DNA from: Oxalobacteraceae bacterium
GTDB lineage: Bacteria > Pseudomonadota > Gammaproteobacteria > Burkholderiales > Burkholderiaceae_D
Assembly: GCA_013284265.1 (NCBI GenBank)
Contig: JABTBR010000002.1
Location: 186,001 to 250,000 of the forward strand
Length of the DNA: 64,000 nt
Direction: 5' to 3'
The notes below the pieces were generated by a model, which did no database searches, had not been told where the DNA came from, and saw only the letters and a list, made by a program, of their open reading frames with translations. Positions 1 through 9,031 of this stretch are shown here, piece by piece. Position numbers and translations under genes: made by a program. The first letter of the stretch is position 1, and the number at the start of each line of letters is the position of its first letter.

Positions 1-1
1 C

Positions 2-97
2 GTCGACACCGGCGTGACCCTGATCACCGACAAGAAGCAGGCCGGTGTCGAGAGCCAGGACACCACCTTCGGCCTGGGCGCCTGCTGGGGTAAATAA
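2..97 (+). CDS. Sugar ABC transporter substrate-binding protein, C-terminal end only
   Basis: Only the last 31 codons lie in the window, reading VDTGVTLITDKKQAG and ending ACWGK before a TAA stop. The frame is open from the window edge. The assignment rests on position: the next genes are a BPD_transp_2 permease and a sugar ATPase, and in FrcBCA-like and RbsBCA-like operons the periplasmic binding protein often precedes the permease. The tail VDTGVTLITDKK resembles ends of the periplasmic sugar-binding family (family knowledge, from memory). The 71 bases to the permease hold no hairpin I can defend as a terminator, so cotranscription is likely. Confidence 0.6.
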   Translation, partial: VDTGVTLITDKKQAGVESQDTTFGLGACWGK

Positions 98-168
98 GAA
101 AGTGGGCCGCCCGCTCCGGCAAGCCGGAGGGCGCGGCCCATCGCATCATCGTCACCGAAAGGATTACC

Positions 169-1215
169 ATGAATCTCCATCTCAAGGCAGCCGCGCCTGC
201 CGCCACCGTGTCCGCGCCCACAGCAAACGGCGCCCTCCCTCCCGATAGGAATGCCATGAACGCTCGCCTGAAGGAACTGATGCCGGCCGCCACCGTGCTG
301 GGGCCAGTGATGGCCCTGCTGGCCGCCGTGATCTTCTTCGCCACCCAGTCCGACCGCTTCCTCAGCGGCCAGAATTTTTCGCTGATCCTGCAGCAGGTGA
401 TGGTGGTCGGCGTGATCGCCATCGGCCAGACCCTGATCATTCTCACCGCCGGCATCGACCTGTCCTGCGGCATGGCGATGGCGCTCGGTTCCGTCGTCGC
501 CACCAAGTTCGCGGTCGACTACGGCCTGCATCCCTATATGGCGGTCCCCTGCGGCATGCTGGTGTGCATCGCCATCGGCTACCTGAACGGCGCGCTGGTC
601 ACTTCGATCAAGCTGCCGCCCTTCATCGTCACGCTGGGCACCATGAACATCGCCTTCGCCGCCACCCAGATCTACTCGGAAGCGCAAACCGTCACCGGCC
701 TGCCGGAAGCGATGACCTTCTTCGGCAATACCTTCCAGCTGGGCGGCACCAGCATCACCTACGGCACCGTGCTGATGCTGGGCCTGTATGTACTGACCTT
801 CCTGTTCCTGCGCGAGACCGCGCCCGGCCGCCACGTCTACGCGGTCGGTAACAACCCGGAAGCGGCGCGCCTGACCGGCATCGCCACCAACCGCGTGCTG
901 ATCGGCGTGTATATGCTCGCCGGCCTGTGCTACGGCATCGCCGCCATGCTGTCGGTGGCACGCATGGGCGTGGGCGATCCGCAAGGCGGCCAGACCGATA
1001 ACCTCGACAGCATCACCGCCGTGGTGCTGGGCGGGACCAGCCTGTTCGGCGGACGCGGCTCCATCGTCGGCACCTTCATCGGCGTGATGATCGTCGGCGT
1101 GTTCCGCAACGGCCTGACCTTGATGGGCGTCCCTTCCGTCTACCAGATCCTGGTGACCGGCATCCTGGTGATCCTGGCTGTGGCCACCGACCAACTGACA
1201 CACAAGAAAGGCTGA
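169..1215 (+). CDS. Sugar ABC transporter permease (FrcC/RbsC family)
   Basis: 348-residue inner-membrane permease of the branched BPD_transp_2 family that imports monosaccharides with the ATPase encoded next. It has about 30 soluble N-terminal residues and then a run of hydrophobic helices from residue 38 to the C-terminus. Family signatures visible are GIDLSCGMAMALGSVVA in the first third and HVYAVGNNPEAARLTGI in the second half, the cytoplasmic loop that contacts the ATPase. The ATG at 169 is preceded by AAAGGA at good spacing; an internal ATG at 256 would give a more usual length of 319 residues and cannot be excluded. The ATPase start follows the stop by 2 bases. The sugar is not readable from sequence; neighbours suggest fructose or a similar ketose. 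Confidence 0.9.
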   Translation: MNLHLKAAAPAATVSAPTANGALPPDRNAMNARLKELMPAATVLGPVMALLAAVIFFATQSDRFLSGQNFSLILQQVMVVGVIAIGQTLIILTAGIDLSCGMAMALGSVVATKFAVDYGLHPYMAVPCGMLVCIAIGYLNGALVTSIKLPPFIVTLGTMNIAFAATQIYSEAQTVTGLPEAMTFFGNTFQLGGTSITYGTVLMLGLYVLTFLFLRETAPGRHVYAVGNNPEAARLTGIATNRVLIGVYMLAGLCYGIAAMLSVARMGVGDPQGGQTDNLDSITAVVLGGTSLFGGRGSIVGTFIGVMIVGVFRNGLTLMGVPSVYQILVTGILVILAVATDQLTHKKG

Positions 1216-1217
1216 CC

Positions 1218-2004
<787 letters not shown>

Positions 2005-2012
<8 letters not shown>

Positions 2013-2457
2013 AGGAATCGATCCACTGCTCACGCCCGAGCTGCTCAAAGTGCTGGCCGAAATGGGCCATGCCGACACCATCGCCATCGTCGATGCCAAC
2101 TTCACCGCCGTCACGCTGGGCCAGGGCAAGCCCTTGCTGCGCCTGCCCGGCATCGGCCTGGAGCGCGCCTGCAAGGCGGTGCTGTCGGTGCTGCCGCTGG
2201 AACTGGAGGAAGGCCCGGTGTCCTTCATGGCCGTATCCGACCAGCCGCGCGACTACCGCTCGGCGGTGCAGCAGCGCGCGCTGAACCTGTGCGAAAGCCT
2301 GGGCGGCGCCGGTCCCGACCTGTGCGAATCGGTGGAACGCTACGCCTTCTACGACCGGGTGCGCGGCGCCTATGCGATCGTGCAGACGGGCGAGCTGCAG
2401 CCCTTCGCCAACCTGCTGCTGCGCAAGGGCGTCATCGCCGAGGCACTGGAAAGCTGA
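2005..2457 (+). CDS. RbsD/FucU-family sugar mutarotase-like protein
   Basis: 150 residues, the usual length for RbsD/FucU pyranase-mutarotases that interconvert anomers or ring forms of ribose or fucose. The start MLKGIDPLLTPELLKVLAEM and the following MGHADTIAIVDANF match the family N-terminus, whose His and Asp lie in the catalytic site. The family end is present as AYAIVQTGELQPFANLLLRK. It lies in a tight operon: it overlaps the ATPase gene by 8 bases and shares one base with the following ROK gene (TGATG). The natural substrate cannot be told from sequence; FucU-like proteins also occur in fructose or unknown-sugar operons. Confidence 0.88.
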
Positions 2458-3716
2458 TGGACATGGAGACGCGGGACGAGCGCGACTGGCTGCGTCCGCG
2501 CGGCTCCAACCAGAGCGGCATGAGCCAGTTCAACGAGCGGGTGGTGTTGCAGGCGATCCGCCTGCACGCCAGCCTGCCCAAGGCCGAGCTGGCGCGCCTG
2601 ACCAACCTGAGTACCCAGACCGTCTCGCTGATCATCAACCGCCTGCACGACGATGGCCTGGTGATGAAGCTCGCGCCGCTGCGCGGCAAGGTCGGCCAGC
2701 CCTCGGTGCCGATGGCGCTAGACCCCGACGGCGCCTTTTTCATCGGCATCAAGATCGGCCGGCGCAGCGTGGACGTGCTGCTGGTCGACTTTGCCGGCGC
2801 GGTGCGGGCGCGCTCCTCGCTGGCCTACCGCTACCCCGATCCGGACACCCTGTTCGGCGAAATCGACACCCAGCTGCGCGCCATCGGGGCCATGCTCGGT
2901 CCGGCCCGGGCCGCGCGCCTGTCGGGCATCGGCGTGGCCGCGCCGCTGGGACTGGGCGGCTGGCAGGCTTTGCTCAACTGCGATCCCGGCCAGGCCGACC
3001 AGTGGGACCGCATCGATATCCGCGCCCGCATCCAGGCCATGACCGCGCTGCCGGTGGCCTTCGCCAAGGACACCATGGCCGCCTGCGTGGCCGAGGTGGT
3101 GGCCGGACGCGGACGCAGCGTGCCGAGCTTTGTGTATGTCTTCGTCGGCACCTTCATCGGCGGCGGGCTGGTGCTCAACAGCAGCGTGCACGCGGGCGCG
3201 CACGGCAATGCCGGCGCGCTCGGTTCGCTGCCGCTGGAACGGGCCGCCCCCGGCATGCGCGCGCTGCCGGCCCAGTTGCTGAGCGCAGCGTCGCTGTTCA
3301 ATCTGGAACAGCTGTACGCGGCGGCGGGCCTGGACGACAGCGCGGCCTACGACGCGCGCGCCCTGCAAGCGCCCTGGCTGGCCCATACCGAGGCCTGGCT
3401 CGACGATGCCGCGCGCGCGCTCGCGCTGGCCGTCCACAGCGCCAACTGCCTGCTGGACCTGAACGAGGTGGTGATCGACGGTTCGGCCCACGCCGGGCTG
3501 CTGGCACGCCTGCTGGAAGCGGTCAATGCCGCACTGGCCCACTACAGCTGGGAAGGCACGCAGCGCCCCACCCTGCTGTCCGGCTCGATCGGCGCGGACG
3601 CCCGCGCGATCGGCGCGGCCCTGCTGCCGCTGCACGCCAACTTCGCGCCGGACCGTGAACTATTTTTAAAGATTTTGAAATCAGGAGATATGCAATGGCA
3701 GTCAACACAATCGTGA
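2457..3716 (+). CDS. ROK-family transcriptional regulator
   Basis: 419 residues: an N-terminal winged helix (about residues 20-85, with LPKAELARLTNLSTQTVSLI as the HTH) followed by a ROK sugar-binding domain. It probably represses this uptake operon and is relieved by the sugar or its phosphate (inference from family and location). The open frame extends upstream of 2457, but the ATG at 2457 overlaps the previous stop by one base and begins just before the HTH region, so I chose it. The ROK core includes GIGVAAPLGLGG and FAKDTMAACVAE, which keeps the Asp equivalent to the kinase catalytic base. The usual CxCGxxGCxE zinc motif is absent; the matching stretch reads GALGSLPLERAAPG. The end overlaps the kinase gene by 22 bases. 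Confidence 0.88.
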   Translation: MDMETRDERDWLRPRGSNQSGMSQFNERVVLQAIRLHASLPKAELARLTNLSTQTVSLIINRLHDDGLVMKLAPLRGKVGQPSVPMALDPDGAFFIGIKIGRRSVDVLLVDFAGAVRARSSLAYRYPDPDTLFGEIDTQLRAIGAMLGPARAARLSGIGVAAPLGLGGWQALLNCDPGQADQWDRIDIRARIQAMTALPVAFAKDTMAACVAEVVAGRGRSVPSFVYVFVGTFIGGGLVLNSSVHAGAHGNAGALGSLPLERAAPGMRALPAQLLSAASLFNLEQLYAAAGLDDSAAYDARALQAPWLAHTEAWLDDAARALALAVHSANCLLDLNEVVIDGSAHAGLLARLLEAVNAALAHYSWEGTQRPTLLSGSIGADARAIGAALLPLHANFAPDRELFLKILKSGDMQWQSTQS

Positions 3717-4690
3717 CCTACGGTGAAGCCCTGGTCGACATGATCGAAATGTCCGACGGCCGCTTCGCAGCGGCACTGGGCGGTTCGGTGTGCAATTTCA
3801 CGCTGGCCTGCGCGCGCCAGGCGCTGCCGGTCACCTATCTGAATCCCCTGTCCTTCGACAGCTTCGGCAATGGCTTCGCGCGCCTGCTCGCCGACGCCGG
3901 CGTCACGCTGGCCAGCGCGCAGCGCAGCAGCCACCCGACCTCGCTGGCCATCGTCACGCTCGACGCCAGCAAGAGCCCCAGCTATGCCTTCCACCGCGAC
4001 GGCGTGGCCGACCGCGACATCACGCCGCGCCAGGCCTGCGCCCTGCTGCCGGCGGGCACCCGGCTGTTCCACACCGGCGGCCTGACCCTGCTGCCGACTG
4101 ACCTGGACAACACCCGCCAGATCATCAGCGCCGCCGCGGCGACGGGCGCCCTGATTTCCATCGATGCGAATATGCGCCCGCTGGCCAGTCCCGACCTGGC
4201 CAGCTATGCGGCCGGCGTGCGGCGCACGCTGGCGCTGGCGCAGCTGATCAAGGTCAGCGAGGAAGACCTGGTGCACCTGGGTTTCGGCGAGCTGGCGCCG
4301 CTGGACGCCGCGCGCCAGCTACTGGCCGAAACGGATGTGAGCCTGATCGCGCTGACCTTGGGCGCCGATGGCGCGGTGCTGCTGTCGCGCAGCGTCAGCG
4401 TCAGCGTGAAAACGCCGGCCGGGCTGGTGGTGGCCGACACCGTCGGATGCGGCGACTGCTTCATGGCCGGGCTGGTGCAAAGCCTGGGTGAGGCCGGCCT
4501 GCTGACGCCGGCCGCGCTGGCCGGCGCCGATGCCGCCACGCTGGAGCAGGCTGGCCGGCGCGCGGTGGCCACGGCCAGCCTGAACGCCACGCGCGAAGGC
4601 TGCAATCCGCCGACGGCGGCGGAAGTGACGCTGTTCTTGCGCGGTGCCGCTACAGCGCATGGTGCGCGCGCTGCCAGCAGCGACGCCTGA
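3695..4690 (+). CDS. PfkB-family sugar kinase (fructokinase-like)
   Basis: 331-residue cytoplasmic ribokinase-superfamily kinase, expected to phosphorylate the imported sugar. The N-terminal signature is GEALVDMI followed by GGSVCNFTLACARQ, with the substrate-binding GG. The C-terminal signature is DTVGCGDCFMAG, where the anion-hole/catalytic motif DTxGAGD carries Cys for Ala but keeps the catalytic Asp. AGGAG at 3683-3687 gives a strong ribosome binding site even though the start lies inside the end of the ROK gene. Its place as the last gene of the uptake operon supports a role in the first metabolic step. Fructokinase is the best guess; 2-keto-3-deoxygluconate or another ketose is possible. 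Confidence 0.88.
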   Translation: MAVNTIVTYGEALVDMIEMSDGRFAAALGGSVCNFTLACARQALPVTYLNPLSFDSFGNGFARLLADAGVTLASAQRSSHPTSLAIVTLDASKSPSYAFHRDGVADRDITPRQACALLPAGTRLFHTGGLTLLPTDLDNTRQIISAAAATGALISIDANMRPLASPDLASYAAGVRRTLALAQLIKVSEEDLVHLGFGELAPLDAARQLLAETDVSLIALTLGADGAVLLSRSVSVSVKTPAGLVVADTVGCGDCFMAGLVQSLGEAGLLTPAALAGADAATLEQAGRRAVATASLNATREGCNPPTAAEVTLFLRGAATAHGARAASSDA

Positions 4691-4699
4691 AAATGCTTC

Positions 4700-4829
4700 G
4701 GTGGCGGGCCGCCGGCTGCCGCCTAAAACCCACGGCAAAGAGCCGGGGGCCGGTCCCATCAGGACCGGCGGGGCGCAGCCCCTCTCCGGACCCTGGGTCT
4801 GACCCCAGGGGTACGCCGTGGGTTCTAAA
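4700..4829. repeat. Dispersed palindromic intergenic repeat, copy 1
   Basis: Core 4727-4824 is bounded by the inverted ends AACCCACGGC (4727-4736) and GCCGTGGGTT (4815-4824). It is preceded by a GC-rich flank GGTGGCGGGCCGCCGGCTG. Inside, AAAGAGCCGGGGGCC leads to GGTCTGACCCCAGGGGTAC. The core is the reverse complement of copy 2 while the left flank is in the same orientation. It lies between two convergent genes (the sugar kinase and the diguanylate cyclase), so it may act as a bidirectional terminator or mRNA-stabilising hairpin. No other gene is visible in 4691-4892. Confidence 0.8.
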
Positions 4830-4892
4830 ACAAGCCACGGCGCGCTGACTTACGGCATAAACGCACAACCAAGACATCCATCCCGCCACGCA

Positions 4893-6437
4893 TCAGACCC
4901 CCGCCGCGCTCCCCTTTTCCTCAGCCGCATCGCAGACGCGGTTGCGCCCGGCCGACTTGGCCATGTACAGCGCCTGGTCCGCCGCCTCCACCAGCATCAC
5001 CGACAGATGCTTGCCGCGCTGCGGCACCAGCACCGCCACCCCGGCGCTGAGCGTCACCACGCCCACCGCGCTGCCCGTATGGACGATGCGCAGCTCTTCG
5101 ATGGCCTGGCGGATGCGCTCGGCCACCGCATGCGCGCCGGCCATATCGGTGTTGGGCAGCAGGATGCCGATCTCCTCGCCGCCATAACGCGCGCTCAGAT
5201 CGCCCGGGCGCCTCGGCGTGAGCGCGCGGATCACGCCGCTGACGGTACGCAGGCAATCGTCGCCGGCCTGGTGGCCATACACATCGTTGTACTGCTTGAA
5301 GTAGTCGACGTCGAGCATGACGAAGGCCAGCGCATGCTGGTAACGCATGGCGCGGCTGAACTCATTACCCAGCGTGACATCGAACTGGCGCCGGTTGGCC
5401 AGCCCGGTCAGGCCGTCCTGCATGGCTTGCCGCTCCAGCGTGCGGTTGGCGCTTTCGAGCGCGTCGCGCGCCTTGCGCAGCGCCGCCTCGGCATCGACGC
5501 GGCGGTGAATCTGGTCGACCAGGCGCTTGCCGAACAAACCGAGCATGGCCGCCAGCAGCACCACCCCGAGCGAATGGGCGAAGGTGTCGCGCCGCCAGTG
5601 CTCCAGCATTTCTTCCTTGGACAGGGCGGCGGTGACGAACAGTGGATAGTTGGGCAGCGCGCGGAAGCTGTTGAAGCGTTCCTCGCCGTCGTTGGGCGAG
5701 AGCAGGAAGGCGCTGCCGCCGCTGCGGGTACGCTCGTAGGCCTGGAACAGCGTGGTATCGCGCACGTCCTTGCCGATGAACGCTTCGCTGAAGGGGCGGC
5801 GCAGCAGCATCCGGCCATCGTTCGACAGCAGCGCCACCGCGCCGCGCTGGCCGATGTCGAAGCTCTGATAGAAATGCCGGAAATAGTCGACATCGAGCGT
5901 CGCCAGCGCCACGCCGGCAAAACTGCCGTCGGGGCGGTTGATGCGGCGCGACACCGGAATGATCCACTGGCCGGTGGAACGGCTCACCAGCGGCACGCCG
6001 ATATAGGGCGCGCGGCCCGGACGGTCGCGGTGGTAGATGAAATACTCGCGGTCGGCATTGTTCATCGATGGTGTCAGCTCCGGCCGCGAATTGACCAGCC
6101 ACTTGCCGGTATCGTCGAACACGAACAGGCCGGCCAGCTGCGGCAGTTGCTGCACCTGCGCCACCATGCGCTGATGGACGCGCTCGAGCGCGGGCGTGCC
6201 CACGCCGTCGGCCTCGATTCTTTCGACGATATCGGCCAGGCCGACGTCGGCCGCCTTGATGGTGTCGTTGGCCTGGTACGCCATCGAGCGCGCCAGGTTC
6301 GAACTCAGTTGCTCCATATCGAGCAGGCGCTGGGCGCGCGCGTTCCAGCTGCGCCAACCATCGATGGCCACCAGCGCCAGACAGACGACGGCGACAAACA
6401 GCGTGGCCCAGAAGGTAATGGAAGGTCGTTTAAGCAT
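4893..6437 (-). CDS. Membrane-anchored diguanylate cyclase with periplasmic PDC/Cache sensor
   Basis: 514 residues. Order: TM helix 1 (about 7-25), a periplasmic double-Cache-like sensor (about 40-280; it contains FVFDDTGKWLVNSRPE and the PDC-type phrase NADREYFIYHRD), TM helix 2 (SLGVVLLAAMLGLFG), a coiled linker, then a GGDEF domain from LTGLANRRQFD. The active loop reads RYGGEEIGILLP, that is GGEEI rather than GGEEF; Glu at the third position is compatible with activity. The c-di-GMP inhibitory I-site RxxD is present as RPGD exactly five residues before GGEE, so product inhibition is predicted. There is no EAL or HD-GYP domain. The gene stands alone, flanked on both sides by the palindromic repeat. 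Confidence 0.93.
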   Translation of the reverse strand: MLKRPSITFWATLFVAVVCLALVAIDGWRSWNARAQRLLDMEQLSSNLARSMAYQANDTIKAADVGLADIVERIEADGVGTPALERVHQRMVAQVQQLPQLAGLFVFDDTGKWLVNSRPELTPSMNNADREYFIYHRDRPGRAPYIGVPLVSRSTGQWIIPVSRRINRPDGSFAGVALATLDVDYFRHFYQSFDIGQRGAVALLSNDGRMLLRRPFSEAFIGKDVRDTTLFQAYERTRSGGSAFLLSPNDGEERFNSFRALPNYPLFVTAALSKEEMLEHWRRDTFAHSLGVVLLAAMLGLFGKRLVDQIHRRVDAEAALRKARDALESANRTLERQAMQDGLTGLANRRQFDVTLGNEFSRAMRYQHALAFVMLDVDYFKQYNDVYGHQAGDDCLRTVSGVIRALTPRRPGDLSARYGGEEIGILLPNTDMAGAHAVAERIRQAIEELRIVHTGSAVGVVTLSAGVAVLVPQRGKHLSVMLVEAADQALYMAKSAGRNRVCDAAEEKGSAAGV

Positions 6438-6510
6438 TGTTAAACGCGAACGGGGGAATATTCAACTTTATACAGCAAATCGGACGGGGCGGCCAATCGC
6501 TTGTGAGCGC

Positions 6511-6655
6511 CGGTGGCGGGCCGCCGGCTACCGCCCAAACCCACGGCGTACCCCTGGGGTCTGACCTAGGGTCCGGGGAGGGGCTACGCCCCGCCTGTCC
6601 CTGCGGGACAGGCCCCCGGCTCTTTGCCGTGGGTTTAAGCCGCAGCCGCCGGCCC
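6511..6655. repeat. Dispersed palindromic intergenic repeat, copy 2
   Basis: Core 6538-6635 runs from AACCCACGGC to GCCGTGGGTT. The internal order GTACCCCTGGGGTCTGACC ... GGCCCCCGGCTCTTT is the reverse complement of copy 1. The left flank CGGTGGCGGGCCGCCGGCT is nearly identical to that of copy 1 in the same orientation; the right flank CGCAGCCGCCGGCCCGAT is its rough inverse. An internal hairpin CCTGTCC/GGGACAGG lies near 6594-6611. It occupies most of the 226 bases between the start of the cyclase gene and the stop of waaF. Confidence 0.8.
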
Positions 6656-6663
6656 GATAGCTG

Positions 6664-7710
6664 TTACCGCACAGTCATCAGCATCGGCTGCAAGGTCTGC
6701 CAGACGCTGGCCGCTTCGATCTGCTGCATGCAGTTCTGGTGCCCCAGCGGGCATTCGCGCTGGCGGCATGGGGCGCAGGCTAGCCGCAGCGAAATCGAGG
6801 CGGCCATATCGGAAAACGGCGGCGCGTGATCGGGATCGGTGGGGCCGTACAGCGCCACCACCGGCCGGTTCAGCGCGGAGGCGATGTGCAGCAGCCCGGA
6901 GTCGTTGCTGACCACTCCGGCGGCGCGCGCGATCAGGGCGATCGCCTCGGCCAGGCTGGTGGCGCCCGCCAGGTTGTGCAGTCCGGCCGGTGCGCCGGCC
7001 TCGGTACACACTTCGGCGCACACTTCGCGGTCCTTGGGAGAACCGAGCAGCGCGATCTGGGCCTGCGGATCGGCCGCCAGAATCGCCTGCGCCAGGCCGG
7101 CGAAGTGGCGTGAGGGCCAGCGCTTGGCGCCGCCGAATTCGGCGCCCGGCGCGAACACCAGCAAGGGCCGCATCGGATCGAGTCCGGCGCGCTGGCAGGC
7201 CGCTTCGATCTGCACGGGACTGGCCTGCAGACGCGGACGCGGCAGGCCGGCCTGCAAGGGCGCCAGCGGGGCCTTGGCCAACGCCGCGTAGAACGGCACC
7301 ATCGCGCGCGGCGGCGTGTCGTCGTGATGCATCACATTGATCAGGCCATAGCGGCTTTCACCCTTGTAGCCGACCCGGCGCGCGATCCCGGCCAGCCAGG
7401 GGATCAGCGCATACTTCAGGGTATTGGGCAGCACATAGGCTTCGGCATAGCCGCGCTGTTTGAGCACCCGCGCGTAGCGCCAGCGCTCCTTCAACTGCAA
7501 GGCGCCGTGGCGGAACGGGGTCTCCAGCACCTCGGCCACTTCGGCCATCTGGCGCCACACCGGCGACACCGCCGGCGGCGCCAGCACGTCGATCAGCGCG
7601 TTCGGCCGGTCGGCGCGCAGGCGCTGCAGCAGCGGCTGGGCCATGACGGCGTCGCCGATCCAGTTGGGGGAAATGACAAGGATGCGTTGGGGGGAAGTGG
7701 GCAGGCTCAT
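6664..7710 (-). CDS. waaF: ADP-heptose:LPS heptosyltransferase II
   Basis: 348 residues, the normal WaaF length, a family 9 glycosyltransferase that adds the second heptose to the LPS inner core at the cytoplasmic membrane face. The start is MSLPTSPQRILVISPNWIGD; PNWIGDAVMAQPL is the family N-terminal signature. The ADP-heptose-binding half contains FAPGAEFGGAKRWPSRHFA and SNDSGLLHIASALNRP. The C-terminal Cys cluster ACAPCRQRECPLGHQNCM is typical of betaproteobacterial WaaF. The frame remains open far upstream of 7710, but that stretch is the shadow of the ligase gene. Its start overlaps the stop of the ligase gene by 4 bases, so the two form a translationally coupled operon. Confidence 0.95.
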   Translation of the reverse strand: MSLPTSPQRILVISPNWIGDAVMAQPLLQRLRADRPNALIDVLAPPAVSPVWRQMAEVAEVLETPFRHGALQLKERWRYARVLKQRGYAEAYVLPNTLKYALIPWLAGIARRVGYKGESRYGLINVMHHDDTPPRAMVPFYAALAKAPLAPLQAGLPRPRLQASPVQIEAACQRAGLDPMRPLLVFAPGAEFGGAKRWPSRHFAGLAQAILAADPQAQIALLGSPKDREVCAEVCTEAGAPAGLHNLAGATSLAEAIALIARAAGVVSNDSGLLHIASALNRPVVALYGPTDPDHAPPFSDMAASISLRLACAPCRQRECPLGHQNCMQQIEAASVWQTLQPMLMTVR

Positions 7711-8984
7711 GCCGCTCCTGATTGGGTTGAGGATGGCGTTTGCAGCGGCCCGGTATTGAGGCACATGCCGATCAGCAGGAACAGCATCAGCGCATAGAAC
7801 ATGGTGCTGCGCACCGACCAGAAAATCACTTCGGTCAGGCCGAAGCAGAAATAGCCGCTCACCAGCATCAGGCCGGCCAGCGCGGTGGCGATCTGGGCGT
7901 TCGAGGCGCCGTCCGGGCGGCGCAGGCGGCGCCAGAAAAACAGCGCCGGCGCCAGCAACGTCGCGCCCCAGGCCAGCAGCCCGGCCACGCCGCCATATAC
8001 CAGCGCCTGCATGATGTCGTTGTGGAAGTGCTCGATCTTCAGCACGAAGGGATCGATCTTGCCGGCCGCCGCCAGTTCGGCCAGCTCGGCCTTGACTCGC
8101 GGCGCGCTGGCGCCGGCCCAGGGATGGCGCTCGATCAGCAGGCCGGCCGCCTTCCATAGCTCGAAGCGTACCCCCACATTGCTGTAGCTGCTGCCGCCGT
8201 TGAAATATTCTTCCACATCGCTGATGCCCTGCTCGAGCCGCAGCCGCGCGCCGGTCTGGGGAATCACGAAGGAGAGCAGCAGCAGGCCGAGCACGGCGGC
8301 GGCCACACCCCTGCGCTGGCGCCCGCGCAGCACCTGGCCATATTTGAGGAACAGCACGGCGCCCACGACGATGGCCAGCCAGCCGCCGCGGGTGCCGGTG
8401 GCGACCGAACCGGCCAGCCCGGCCACGCAGCCGAGCACCGGCCACAGGATCTGGCGCCCCTTGAAATCGATGGTGCCGGCCAGGCACATCAGGCCCATGC
8501 ACAGCACGATGTCGCCGTAGGTGATCGAGTTGATCAAGCCGCCCGGACGCTCCAGGCCCATGCCCCAGCGCTGGTAGATCGAGAAGGCGGCGCCGGCCAC
8601 GGCACCGGCCACCAGTCCGGCCCACAGCGTCTTGCGGCCGGGGCGGCAAGCCAGCACGGCCAGCAGCACGGTGACGGCGGCCAGGGTACGGCTGGGTTTT
8701 TCCAGCGCGCGCAGATGCACATCGTGGCGCAGCGCGAAACCGGCCAGGGCGAAGCCGAAACTGAGGCCGAACGCTATCAATACCCCGCGAATCTCGCTAA
8801 GATGGCGCTGCGCGGCGGCCCAGCCGGCGCGCCGGGTCAGCAGCGCCAGCAGCAAAAAGGCGAAACTGCACAGCCCGACGCCGAAAGTGCTGATCAGGGT
8901 CAGGCCAGGCAGCAGGAACACCAGGCTATGGATGAGGGCGGCGTGCGGGTCTTTATTCGTCGCGAAAGTTGTATTCATTAACAT
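7707..8984 (-). CDS. O-antigen ligase / polymerase-like membrane protein (Wzy_C/WaaL type)
   Basis: About 425 residues, mostly hydrophobic with 10 or more predicted TM helices and a large periplasmic loop (about residues 215-330) carrying RLRLEQGISDVEEYFNGG and WAGASAPRVKAEL. That layout and the GDIVLCMGLMCLAG and ATGTRGGWLAIVVGAVL stretches fit the Wzy_C superfamily of O-antigen ligases and polymerases in the inner membrane. I place the start at the ATG at 8984 (MLMNTTFATNKD), 9 bases after GAAAAG; a TTG at 9005 or an ATG at 8978 is possible. It is upstream of and coupled to waaF and divergent from the GT2 gene, so a core-LPS role is likely. Ligase versus polymerase cannot be settled from motifs. 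Confidence 0.82.
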   Translation of the reverse strand: MLMNTTFATNKDPHAALIHSLVFLLPGLTLISTFGVGLCSFAFLLLALLTRRAGWAAAQRHLSEIRGVLIAFGLSFGFALAGFALRHDVHLRALEKPSRTLAAVTVLLAVLACRPGRKTLWAGLVAGAVAGAAFSIYQRWGMGLERPGGLINSITYGDIVLCMGLMCLAGTIDFKGRQILWPVLGCVAGLAGSVATGTRGGWLAIVVGAVLFLKYGQVLRGRQRRGVAAAVLGLLLLSFVIPQTGARLRLEQGISDVEEYFNGGSSYSNVGVRFELWKAAGLLIERHPWAGASAPRVKAELAELAAAGKIDPFVLKIEHFHNDIMQALVYGGVAGLLAWGATLLAPALFFWRRLRRPDGASNAQIATALAGLMLVSGYFCFGLTEVIFWSVRSTMFYALMLFLLIGMCLNTGPLQTPSSTQSGAA

Positions 8985-9031
8985 TTTTGTGAGCTTTTCT
9001 TGCAAAAATCAACACAGGCAGCATTGACCAC

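Noticed and set aside
4818..6443. 541-codon plus-strand frame opposite the diguanylate cyclase
   Set aside because: Antisense shadow; the GGDEF protein on the minus strand is unambiguous.
6664..8649. Apparent 661-residue fusion of waaF with an upstream domain
   Set aside because: The N-terminal half is an out-of-frame reading of the ligase gene; waaF starts at 7710 in a 4-base overlap with the ligase stop.
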